From positions 1 through 42,336 of the forward strand of contig JAEXTA010000175.1 of assembly GCA_023453665.1 (NCBI GenBank): a stretch of 42,336 nt of DNA, given 5' to 3'. The notes beneath the pieces are model-generated. The model was not told the origin of the DNA, did not search any database, and saw only the letters and a list, made by a program, of their open reading frames with translations. Both the position numbers and the translations under genes were made by a program. Below, in pieces: positions 26,032 to 33,404 of this stretch. Every line of letters starts with the position of its first letter. The stretch's first letter is position 1. Origin of the DNA: Bacteroidota bacterium. Lineage in GTDB: Bacteria; Bacteroidota; Ignavibacteria; Ignavibacteriales; Ignavibacteriaceae.

Positions 26032-27318
26032 TTAAACAGTTAGTTGCTTAAGGATCAATTCACAAGCTGCACGCCCGCTTTTTACAGCACTTTCAATTGT
26101 TGATGGCAGCGAGGTGTGTGTCCAGTCACCGGCAATAAATAAGTTGTCAAATTTTGTTTGATTGAACGGTCTCCTCTCCTCAACAGAAATGGTAGGAATA
26201 AAAGTGGCTCTTTTCTCTTTTATTATTTTTATGTCGATGATATTGTCACCGGCTATCTTCAAATATTTTTCTAATTCAGTTGCAGCGAGATATTTAAGTT
26301 CACCTTCATCTTTTTTTATCAGTTCATTTGCATCACTTATAACAATAGTTAAATGCGAACCTTTATTAAACACCCAATGTACAGGCGAATTAATAAATCC
26401 ATAAAAAGATTTTTCAAGATCATTCTTCTTTAACCATACATGAAAAGTAAGTATTGATGAATATTCAAATCCCAGTTCGGTCAGGTCTTCCATCCCTGAT
26501 ATTTTATTTAATGCATATTGAGGAATCGCACATACAACAAAATCAAATTCGTTTATTACACCTTCTGATGTAACGATTGAAACAATTTTTTTGTTTTCAA
26601 TTTTAAAACCCGTAACAGATTGCGATAACCGAATCTCACCGCTATTCTGTTTGATAAATTCTGCAGCAGGTTCAACATAAACTTCGCTCAAACCTTTTGA
26701 TGGTAGAATGATTGTGCTGCTAAAATTCCCTTTAAGGAACATTTGTTTAAGAATATCTGCGAATATTTTTGCAGAAGCTTTATTAATATTTGTATTGAGA
26801 GCGCCTATAGCAATGATTGACCAAAGTGAGTTAATTGAATTTTCACTTTGCTGATTCATTAATAGCCATTCTTTCACTGAAAGATTTTTTAAACTATCAG
26901 TGTTTGTGAACATCAGTTTTACTAACAATAATATAATTCGCAACTGATCCTTCCTATCAATTACTCTATATCTTAAAATTCCTATGAGAAGATTAAAAGG
27001 ATAAAACAATGTTGAGGCATCGAGGAAATAATGCTTAGAATTTCTATCAACAAAATTTACTCTTAGATTTTTTTGGTATTCAAAGTTCCCCGTAGCATTT
27101 ATTAGATCCAGAAACGCGAGTGTCTCCTTATAACAGCCCATTAATATATGTTGACCATTATCAATTACATCGCCGGTTGATTTGTCAGTTAAAGAATATG
27201 CTCGTCCGCCAAGTTTTGGCGAAGCTTCAAGAAGTGTAACCTTTATTTTTTGGGATGAGAGATACGAAGCAGCGGTCAGCCCTGCAAAACCTCCTCCGAT
27301 AACAACACATTTTTTCAT
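26032..27318 (-). CDS. hpnE: Hydroxysqualene dehydroxylase HpnE
   Basis: FAD-dependent amine-oxidase-fold enzyme that reduces hydroxysqualene to squalene, the last step of the bacterial three-enzyme route. The 428 residues open with the dinucleotide motif VIGGGFAGLTAASYLSSQ and LLEASPKLGGRAYSLTD, then DNGQHILMGCYKETLAFL (a signature of HpnE), and end with LFIAGDWTHTSLPSTIESAVKSGRAACELI. Related desaturases (CrtI/PDS) share the fold, but the DNGQH segment and the hpnC-hpnD context favour HpnE. The start overlaps the hpnD stop as TGATG. Confidence 0.93.
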   Translation of the reverse strand: MKKCVVIGGGFAGLTAASYLSSQKIKVTLLEASPKLGGRAYSLTDKSTGDVIDNGQHILMGCYKETLAFLDLINATGNFEYQKNLRVNFVDRNSKHYFLDASTLFYPFNLLIGILRYRVIDRKDQLRIILLLVKLMFTNTDSLKNLSVKEWLLMNQQSENSINSLWSIIAIGALNTNINKASAKIFADILKQMFLKGNFSSTIILPSKGLSEVYVEPAAEFIKQNSGEIRLSQSVTGFKIENKKIVSIVTSEGVINEFDFVVCAIPQYALNKISGMEDLTELGFEYSSILTFHVWLKKNDLEKSFYGFINSPVHWVFNKGSHLTIVISDANELIKKDEGELKYLAATELEKYLKIAGDNIIDIKIIKEKRATFIPTISVEERRPFNQTKFDNLFIAGDWTHTSLPSTIESAVKSGRAACELILKQLTV

Positions 27319-28160
27319 CAGTAAACAAGACGGTACTTAGCCCAAACTCCTACAGCTATACCGACTTTTTCAAACTTTGATACTTTTATATTGTTGTTGA
27401 ATACGTCATAATCAGCAGCAATAATTTTTTCAAGCATTTTATAATAAATATGCTGCATTGCTCTTGCCGCGAACATTGTTTTTTTATCTTCAAGATTCAG
27501 ATTGCTTGTAGCGAGTTCAAAATAGTTTTTTGCCCTGTCAACTTCATGCTGCATCAGATTAATGAATTTTTCATTATAGGTTTTATTAAATAATTCGTTT
27601 TCTGAATAACCATATTCTTTCAGATCTTCCTGCGGCAGATAAATTCTTCCTTTCTCAGCATCCTTGCTTACGTCCCTCAAAATATTTGTCAGTTGGAGTG
27701 CGATACCAAGATTTACAGCAAAATCTTTTGTGCTTGGATGTTTATACCCGAAAATTTCAATACACATTAATCCAACCGTGGATGCTACCCTGTAACAATA
27801 CAACTGAAGATCATCAAAACTTTTATACCGGTTATTCTGAAGATCCATTTCCATTCCTTTTATCAGTTCAAAGAATGGATCCAACGGTATATTAAATTTT
27901 GAAATTGTTTTGCCAAGTTTGTTCAGCAGTTGATATTCAGAATGTCCATTGAATGCTTTTTCAAATTCAATACGCCACTTATGTAGTTTTTCAAATTTCA
28001 GATCGGCTGATTCGATTCCTTCGTCAATAATGTCATCTGTTTTTCGGCAGAAAGCATAAACTGTGTTCATCGCATCTCGCTTCTCTTCAGGAAGCAGGTT
28101 GAATGCGTAATAAAAACTGCTTTTACTTTCTTTGGCTATATTTTTTGCAGATTCAATCAT
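27318..28160 (-). CDS. hpnD: Presqualene diphosphate synthase HpnD
   Basis: Head-to-head prenyl transferase of the squalene/phytoene synthase family that joins two farnesyl diphosphates into presqualene diphosphate. The 280 residues show the two aspartate-rich motifs: DDIIDE at residues 42-47 and LRDVSKDAEKGRIYLPQEDL in the second half. SFYYAFNLLPEEKRDAM near the start and YCYRVASTVGLMCIEIFGY are family hallmarks. It overlaps hpnC by four bases (ATGA) and hpnE by one. Phytoene synthase (CrtB) is the main alternative; the adjoining hpnC and hpnE make HpnD the best call. Confidence 0.92.
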   Translation of the reverse strand: MIESAKNIAKESKSSFYYAFNLLPEEKRDAMNTVYAFCRKTDDIIDEGIESADLKFEKLHKWRIEFEKAFNGHSEYQLLNKLGKTISKFNIPLDPFFELIKGMEMDLQNNRYKSFDDLQLYCYRVASTVGLMCIEIFGYKHPSTKDFAVNLGIALQLTNILRDVSKDAEKGRIYLPQEDLKEYGYSENELFNKTYNEKFINLMQHEVDRAKNYFELATSNLNLEDKKTMFAARAMQHIYYKMLEKIIAADYDVFNNNIKVSKFEKVGIAVGVWAKYRLVY

Positions 28161-29023
28161 TTGAAAATTATTGACTTGATTAACAACCTAATAAAATCTG
28201 TTTTTGTCAATGATGGTCTCAGATGTATTACATCATAATCGATGTTTTTTATTTTATTTAAAGTTTCGAGTCCGCCGAGAATCGTCCACTTAATTTCGTA
28301 TTTCAGTCTGCCGTTTAGAAACCTTAATAAACCTTTTCCTTCATTCAACATGTTCTCAGTTCTGTCAAGACTGAACTTCAATAACTGCTTTAAGTTAAGA
28401 CTATTTTGTTTCAACTCAAACATTTTTTCGTCGACATCAAACTTCTCCATTTCATCAACTGGCAGATAAATTCTGCCTTTGGAATAATCTATGCTAAGAT
28501 CCTGGTAAAAGTTTGTCAATTGAAGTGCGGTACATATTTTATCCGAAAAAATTATCGCATCTTCATTTCGAATATTATAGAGTTCCAGAATCAATCTTCC
28601 AACGGGATCTGCAGAGTGTTTACAATAATTCAGAAGTTCTTCAAATGATGAGTATCTTTTTTTGGTTATATCCTGCCTGAACGCTTTCAATAAATTAAAA
28701 AAGTTTTGAGGATTCAGATTTTTTTGATCAATAGTATTTGCAAGTGCAATTTCATAAGGTGATTTCGGATTGCCCTTCAAAGCTTCAGAAAAATCATTCT
28801 GAAACTGATCAAGCTTTAATATTCTTTCCTGGTCAGACAGATTACCTTCATCAGCAATATCATCTGCAGTCCTGGCAAACCAATAGATTATTGCAATATG
28901 TTTTTGTAATTCTTCAGGAACTAAAAAAGAAACTACAGGAAAATTTTCATAGTGAGATTTTGCAAAATCAATTGCAGTATTGTATGCATTTTGAACTACA
29001 TTATTTGAGTTGTAAACAATCAT
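28157..29023 (-). CDS. hpnC: Hydroxysqualene synthase HpnC
   Basis: Second squalene/phytoene synthase-family protein; converts presqualene diphosphate to hydroxysqualene. From the ATG at 29023 it has 288 residues. HYENFPVVSFLVPEELQKHI and YWFARTADDIADEG near the start and LTNFYQDLSIDYSKGRIYLP later are typical of HpnC. An in-frame TTG at 29089 would add 22 residues; the ATG is preferred because it gives the usual short lead before the first helix. It begins the hpnC-hpnD-hpnE operon and is transcribed away from prfC, with a shared upstream region of about 230 bases. Confidence 0.92.
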   Translation of the reverse strand: MIVYNSNNVVQNAYNTAIDFAKSHYENFPVVSFLVPEELQKHIAIIYWFARTADDIADEGNLSDQERILKLDQFQNDFSEALKGNPKSPYEIALANTIDQKNLNPQNFFNLLKAFRQDITKKRYSSFEELLNYCKHSADPVGRLILELYNIRNEDAIIFSDKICTALQLTNFYQDLSIDYSKGRIYLPVDEMEKFDVDEKMFELKQNSLNLKQLLKFSLDRTENMLNEGKGLLRFLNGRLKYEIKWTILGGLETLNKIKNIDYDVIHLRPSLTKTDFIRLLIKSIIFK

Positions 29024-29250
29024 ACTAAGTTTATTGGGTAATACAAATCTTTGTTTCCGCTGGTAAATTAAGTATTTTTGAAGCGACAAAAAATTAATGC
29101 AAAAAATGTATAAAATGTTGAGAGTGATGATCAGACGAAAAAATATTTTATTGGCACAATTCAGGTTCGCTTCTGTAAGAACATTCTTCCATTAGTCTGC
29201 TTTTTTTTCTTCATCTCCTATAATCTAATTATTTCTATTGAAAGCTATTG

Positions 29251-30858
29251 ATGAGTAACATTAAAGAAATTAATAAAAGAAGAACATTTGCGATTATCTC
29301 GCACCCTGATGCCGGTAAAACAACATTAACAGAAAAATTTCTTCTGTATGGCGGAGCATTACAATTAGCGGGATCAGTAACTGCTAGAAAAAATCAAAGA
29401 TCAGCCACTTCCGATTGGATGGAACTTGAAAAGAAAAGAGGAATTTCAATCAGTTCAACTGTTCTTCAGTTTGACTATAAAGGGTATAAGATAAATCTGC
29501 TTGATACACCAGGTCACGAGGATTTTTCTGAAGATACATACCGCGTTTTAACCGCTGTCGATGCTGTTGTAATGGTTATTGATGCTGCAAAAGGAATTGA
29601 ATCACAAACACGTAAACTGTTTGAAGTTTGCAGCAAACGTCAGATACCGATCTTTACTTTTATGAATAAACTTGACAGACCTTCGCGCGATCCTCTTGAA
29701 CTTATCGATGAACTTGAAAGTGTTCTGAAAATTGGTGCGTTTGTTATGAACTTTCCAATCGGAACCGGTATAAATTTTATGGGAGTTTATAACAGATTAA
29801 AAAAAGATGTTCATCTCTTTGAAAGAACAACCGGCGGCGCTTATAAAGCTCCGGTTTCAATCCACTCTGTAAATGATGATTTAATAAAAGACAGAATGAG
29901 CGTTGAGGATTATTCAAAGTTTGTAGAGGAAATAGAAATTCTCGAATCAGCCGGTGAGATATTTCATCCTGAAGATGTATTAAAAGGTAAACTTACTCCC
30001 GTATTTTTTGGAAGTGCAAAAAATAATTTCGGCGTACAATTACTTCTTGATAGCTTTTTAGAATATGCGCAGCCTCCTGTTCCAAGAAACAGTTCAAGCG
30101 GTCTGATTCAACCGGATCACGAAAGTTTTTCAGGATTTATATTCAAGATTCAGGCTAATATGGATCCCAAACACCGGGACAGAATAGCATTTCTTAGAAT
30201 CTGCTCAGGAAAATTTACACGCGATATGCAGGCAATCCATACCGCTAGCGGAAAGAAACTGCGTTTATCAAACTCACAAAAATTATTCGGGCAGGAAAGA
30301 GAAACAGTAGATGAAGCATTTGCCGGTGACATTGTTGGTTTTGTAGGTAATTCGAATTTTGGTATTGGAGACACCATTACTGAAGACCCGTCTATAATCT
30401 ATGATGAGATCCCAAAATTTGCGCCCGAATATTTTGTATTTATGCATAACCCGATACCAGCTAACTACAAAAAATTCCGCGATGGACTTGAACAATTACT
30501 ACAGGAAGGAGTTATACAGGCATTCTACCTGAAAAATTCCTATCAAAAAATTCCTTTGCTTGGGGCAGTTGGTCCATTGCAGTTTGAGGTAGTTCAATAC
30601 AGGCTGGAAGGTGAGTATGGTGCTGAATCAAGACTTGAACAAACGAACTGGAAGGTTATGCGCTGGCTCTCACCCGAAATTGATGATGAATCACAAAAAA
30701 AATTAATACTTCCTGCAGGAGCAGCCTGGGCTGTTGATTCTGATGAGAGAACAATAGTTTTATTCACAAGTGAGTGGTCGTTGAATTACTTTATAGAAAA
30801 AAATCCTTCAGTGGAATTGAATGATGTACCGTTCAAAACCAGACTTGTGGATAAGTAA
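29251..30858 (+). CDS. prfC: Peptide chain release factor 3
   Basis: GTPase that recycles RF1/RF2 from the ribosome after termination. From the ATG at 29251 it has 535 residues, the standard RF3 length; a TTG just before is not needed. The G domain shows SHPDAGKTTLTEKFLLYGG (with the RF3 spacing), ATSDWMELEKKRGISISSTV, DTPGHEDFSEDTYR and MNKLDRPSRDP. Later blocks VFFGSAKNNFGVQLLLDSF and GAVGPLQFEVVQYRLEGEYG are specific to RF3 and not EF-G. It is alone on the plus strand and converges on the 151-residue gene with seven bases between stops. Confidence 0.97.
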   Translation: MSNIKEINKRRTFAIISHPDAGKTTLTEKFLLYGGALQLAGSVTARKNQRSATSDWMELEKKRGISISSTVLQFDYKGYKINLLDTPGHEDFSEDTYRVLTAVDAVVMVIDAAKGIESQTRKLFEVCSKRQIPIFTFMNKLDRPSRDPLELIDELESVLKIGAFVMNFPIGTGINFMGVYNRLKKDVHLFERTTGGAYKAPVSIHSVNDDLIKDRMSVEDYSKFVEEIEILESAGEIFHPEDVLKGKLTPVFFGSAKNNFGVQLLLDSFLEYAQPPVPRNSSSGLIQPDHESFSGFIFKIQANMDPKHRDRIAFLRICSGKFTRDMQAIHTASGKKLRLSNSQKLFGQERETVDEAFAGDIVGFVGNSNFGIGDTITEDPSIIYDEIPKFAPEYFVFMHNPIPANYKKFRDGLEQLLQEGVIQAFYLKNSYQKIPLLGAVGPLQFEVVQYRLEGEYGAESRLEQTNWKVMRWLSPEIDDESQKKLILPAGAAWAVDSDERTIVLFTSEWSLNYFIEKNPSVELNDVPFKTRLVDK

Positions 30859-30865
30859 CTATACT

Positions 30866-31321
30866 TTAAGAGAAAATAATCGAGATACCAGGTGTTAATC
30901 CCAATGATATTTTTACCTGGTTCAATTTGAATTCACCGATTTTTATTATTTCAAAAAAATCCCTTGCTTTAAATAAACTTGAAAGTACAAGTGAAATAAT
31001 TTTTTTTCCTTCAAGTTCTTTGAGCAGATTTTCCTTTTCTTCATCGCTGACTTTTTCCAGGGCATCAAACACAACCACTATTTCAGGGGGAAGACCAAGC
31101 GTGGTTTCAATTTCACTTAATTTAAATCCTCCCCTTCTAAAAATGTCTGAGGACTGATTCAGATCAGAGACAACTTCTTTCAGTTTGCCTGTCCCGCTTT
31201 CTTTAAATTCTTTTACAATATCTAACTTTTCGCTTTCCCAGAGTTCACTTCCTAAATCCGACATTTTATTTTTTAGTTTGTCTGCTGATTCTTTAGCCTT
31301 ATCAAAAATTTTTGCTGCCAT
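30866..31321 (-). CDS. Unknown protein with two copies of a 21-residue motif
   Basis: I do not recognise a family. The 151-residue protein is rich in charged residues, has no signal peptide or membrane segment, and begins with a probable amphipathic helix (KAKESADKLKNKMSDLG). Residues 65-85 and 130-150, exactly 65 apart, repeat the pattern FKL-x6-LGL-x-P-x-I-x3-F (9 of 21 positions identical); the second copy ends one residue before the stop. Between them lies a helical stretch (KVSDEEKENLLKELEG). AAGGTAA precedes the ATG. It is divergent from the GH12-like lipoprotein gene and convergent with prfC. A cytoplasmic, possibly self-associating protein is likely; nothing more can be said. Confidence 0.75.
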   Translation of the reverse strand: MAAKIFDKAKESADKLKNKMSDLGSELWESEKLDIVKEFKESGTGKLKEVVSDLNQSSDIFRRGGFKLSEIETTLGLPPEIVVVFDALEKVSDEEKENLLKELEGKKIISLVLSSLFKARDFFEIIKIGEFKLNQVKISLGLTPGISIIFS

Positions 31322-31423
31322 ACTATTACCTTAGTTTTTCTTAAAAATGTTGGAATGTTTTCTATATTTTTATTCAGAGAATTAATCTCTGTTTCAAATA
31401 TAATATTTATGGAAACGATTTTT

Positions 31424-32224
31424 ATGTACCTTAAATTAAATTCAAAACTTTTAATCCTGCTGCTGTTCAGTGCGTTACTCACAGCCTGCAGTAAAGATGA
31501 ACAGATTTTACAAAATGAACCACCCGCAATTCCGCTTGATACAATAAACTGTAATGATGGTGCTGAAATAAGTGTTGATGAGCTGACAATCCAAAACAAT
31601 GTCTGGGGAAAAGGTAATATTACAAACTATCAGCAATGTATAAGAGTGACGAAAAATAATTCCATAAATACATTTGAATGGATGTGGTCATGGCCAAACT
31701 CCGGAAATAACGTTAAAGCCTACCCTGAAATTATTTACGGATTAAAACCATTCGGAAATACAACGACAACCAGCCGGCTGCCTGTAAAATTAACGGAAAT
31801 GAATTCAATAAATGTTTCCTTTGATTCTATAAAAACCGATATGACCGGAATTGGTAATCTTGCATTCGATATCTGGATTACTGATTCCCCTTCACCTGTT
31901 CAAAATAATATAAAACATGAGATAATGATTTGGTTAAAGAACCAGGGACAGGCACCAGCCGGAGTTTTTATTGCCAGAATTATTATTGCCGGAGTTGAGT
32001 ATGATTTTTATTCCGGTGATGTAGGCTCATGGGATTATTTCGCTTTTCTTAAAGTTACACAGGATGATTTAATTAGTATTCCTGTCGGAGACTTTATTAA
32101 CTACCTGAAAAATCATTCATACATTTTACCGGAAGAATATCTGAGCAGTATTGAATTCGGAAATGAGGTGATACAAGGTTCAGGTAAAACTTCAGTATTT
32201 AACTACCGTGTTGCTATACAATAA
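31424..32224 (+). CDS. GH12-like glycoside hydrolase, surface lipoprotein
   Basis: Probable beta-glucanase or xyloglucanase of glycoside hydrolase family 12. From the ATG at 31424 it has 266 residues; an ATG at 31409 is a close alternative. A lipoprotein signal peptide ends in the lipobox LLTAC with the acylated Cys at 22. The following SKDE fits the Bacteroidota surface-export signal. GH12 hallmarks are NNVWG near the domain start, YPEIIYG, AFDIWI, HEIMIWLKNQG with candidate nucleophile E166, and FGNEVIQGSG with candidate acid/base E248; the 82-residue spacing suits the family. No T9SS C-terminal domain is present. It is the only carbohydrate-active gene here apart from glgC and lies between two unassigned minus-strand genes. 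Confidence 0.86.
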   Translation: MYLKLNSKLLILLLFSALLTACSKDEQILQNEPPAIPLDTINCNDGAEISVDELTIQNNVWGKGNITNYQQCIRVTKNNSINTFEWMWSWPNSGNNVKAYPEIIYGLKPFGNTTTTSRLPVKLTEMNSINVSFDSIKTDMTGIGNLAFDIWITDSPSPVQNNIKHEIMIWLKNQGQAPAGVFIARIIIAGVEYDFYSGDVGSWDYFAFLKVTQDDLISIPVGDFINYLKNHSYILPEEYLSSIEFGNEVIQGSGKTSVFNYRVAIQ

Positions 32225-32227
32225 AAA

Positions 32228-32246
32228 AGCCGGGCCAAACCCGGCT
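32228..32246 (-). terminator. Terminator between converging lipoprotein genes
   Basis: AGCCGGG-CCAAA-CCCGGCT forms a 7-bp GC-rich stem. On the minus strand it runs into TTTTT, ending the gene at 32261-32890; on the plus strand the following AAAAAG is not a T-tract, so it acts poorly for the GH12 gene. Confidence 0.88.
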
Positions 32247-32260
32247 AAAAAGTTTGTAAA

Positions 32261-32890
32261 TTATTTTTCGTAAGGATTACCAAAAACAATTTTAATTTTT
32301 ACAGCGTCGCCAAGCTTTTCAAGACCATCATAATAACCATTTAGTTCAACAATTTGACCTTGTTTTACTTCACCTCTGTTAGAAGCAAATACAACTCTCT
32401 CACCAATTACCTGGTCTTTGCTGTCAATAAAATATCCATGTGAAAAATATGTTTCTCTTGGATAGTCAGCCTTAGCTTCAAAATTAAGTACCATGCCTAA
32501 CCTTGCGTGTTTGCTGCCAAGTGATGCACTTTTAACGATAACATTTTTAAGAGTAAACTTTCCGTTATCTCCTTCTTCAAAACAAGGAACTTCAATTGAT
32601 TTTGTTTCGCTGATGAACTTTGTCATTTCAGTTTCGCAACTATTTTCAACCTCATCAATTTCTTTTTTAGTTTCTGCATAGCCGTTTATATCGTTGCTTT
32701 CACTTGCGCTTTTTAAATCAGCTTCAAGATCAGTAATCTTACTAACGCCATCATTTGCAATTGATGGAAGTTTGCCAAGAATGCCTGAACTACTTACACT
32801 TTCTGAATCTGAACCACAGCCGCAACCTATGAACGATACAAGGACAGCAATGATAATAACGTTAATGTATAGGAATCTGAAACTGGACAT
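32261..32890 (-). CDS. Lipoprotein of unknown function
   Basis: A 209-residue predicted lipoprotein. The signal peptide (FLYINVIIIAVLVSFIGC) ends at a lipobox FIGC, followed by an unusual GCGSDSES, so a second Cys lies two residues after the first. Residues about 45-90 are rich in E, K, S and helical heptads (probable coiled coil), and the C-terminal half looks like a compact beta domain (VIVKSASLGSKHARLGMVLN, then VVFASNRGEVKQGQIVELNG), similar in style to FxLYD/DUF4352 domains; this is inference. A perfect GGAGG stands before the ATG. It converges on the GH12 gene across a terminator. Confidence 0.82.
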   Translation of the reverse strand: MSSFRFLYINVIIIAVLVSFIGCGCGSDSESVSSSGILGKLPSIANDGVSKITDLEADLKSASESNDINGYAETKKEIDEVENSCETEMTKFISETKSIEVPCFEEGDNGKFTLKNVIVKSASLGSKHARLGMVLNFEAKADYPRETYFSHGYFIDSKDQVIGERVVFASNRGEVKQGQIVELNGYYDGLEKLGDAVKIKIVFGNPYEK

Positions 32891-33180
32891 AACACCTCCG
32901 GAAAAATTAATACAAGTAATGTTACTTAATTAGGAACTCCAAATAATAAATTTCTGATCGAGTGTTATAAGGAAGTGCGAACTGAAGTTTTAGAACTCAG
33001 CAATTGGTTGGCCAAAGTCTTCCCCTTCAACTATAAAATCAAAAATTCTGATTTTAGTTTAAGAAGAAATGCTTTAAACTCAAAGTTTAATTGATGAAGG
33101 TCAAAAGTTGCTGATTGTAAAATCATTTGTGGGTTAAATAAAGATCGGAATTTTTCAGAAGTGTATATAACTAAAACAAG
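32891..33180. other. Gene-free region between lipoprotein gene and tRNA-Leu
   Basis: About 290 bases without a supported gene. It holds the lipoprotein gene's promoter/leader (GGAGG near 32895), an AT-only hairpin AAAATCA-N7-TGATTTT (33035-33055) that could end the tRNA transcript on the minus strand, and three AGTTTAA/TTAAACT half-sites at 33056-33090. I see no RNA gene or IS remnant. Confidence 0.4.
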
Positions 33181-33264
33181 TGCCCGGAACAGGACTCGAA
33201 CCTGCATGAGGGAACCCTCACTAGACCCTGAACCTAGCGTGTCTACCAATTCCACCATCCGGGC
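33181..33264 (-). tRNA. tRNA-Leu, anticodon CAG
   Basis: A full cloverleaf on the minus strand: 7-bp acceptor GCCCGGA/TCCGGGC with discriminator A; 3-bp D stem with a GAATTGGTAGA loop; anticodon stem CTAGG/TCTAG with loop TTCAGGG, giving anticodon CAG; a long class II variable arm (TGAGGGTTCCCTCAT, which pairs with itself); and T arm GCAGG/CCTGT with TTCGAGT. 84 bases without CCA; CCA is not encoded. Confidence 0.96.
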
Positions 33265-33273
33265 AAATTAATT

Positions 33274-33304
33274 CTGAGTTGTTTATTAATAATTTCTAAC
33301 TCAG
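33274..33304 (-). repeat. 7-bp inverted repeat upstream of tRNA-Leu
   Basis: CTGAGTT (33274-33280) and AACTCAG (33298-33304) are perfect inverted arms around 17 AT-rich bases, between the PBP stop and the tRNA. On the minus strand it may be a weak terminator of the PBP transcript or a protein site. The following AATTAATTT is a poor U-tract. Confidence 0.35.
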
Positions 33305-33404
33305 TAAAAAAATTGTAAGAACAAATTGTACAATACAAAGTTAATATGAAATGAGTTTAGTTTCTATACTCTTTCAAAATTTTAAAAAATATAGTTGAAT
33401 AATT

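Noticed and set aside
29097..29195. 32-codon plus-strand mini-ORF upstream of prfC
   Set aside because: Basic peptide with no ribosome-binding site; chance in an AT-rich leader cannot be excluded, so not listed as a gene.
31273..31599. 108-aa minus-strand ORF
   Set aside because: Runs antisense through the GH12 lipoprotein signal peptide and overlaps the 151-residue gene; no ribosome-binding site.
33031..33258. 75-aa minus-strand ORF
   Set aside because: Its first 25 codons are the tRNA-Leu sequence itself.
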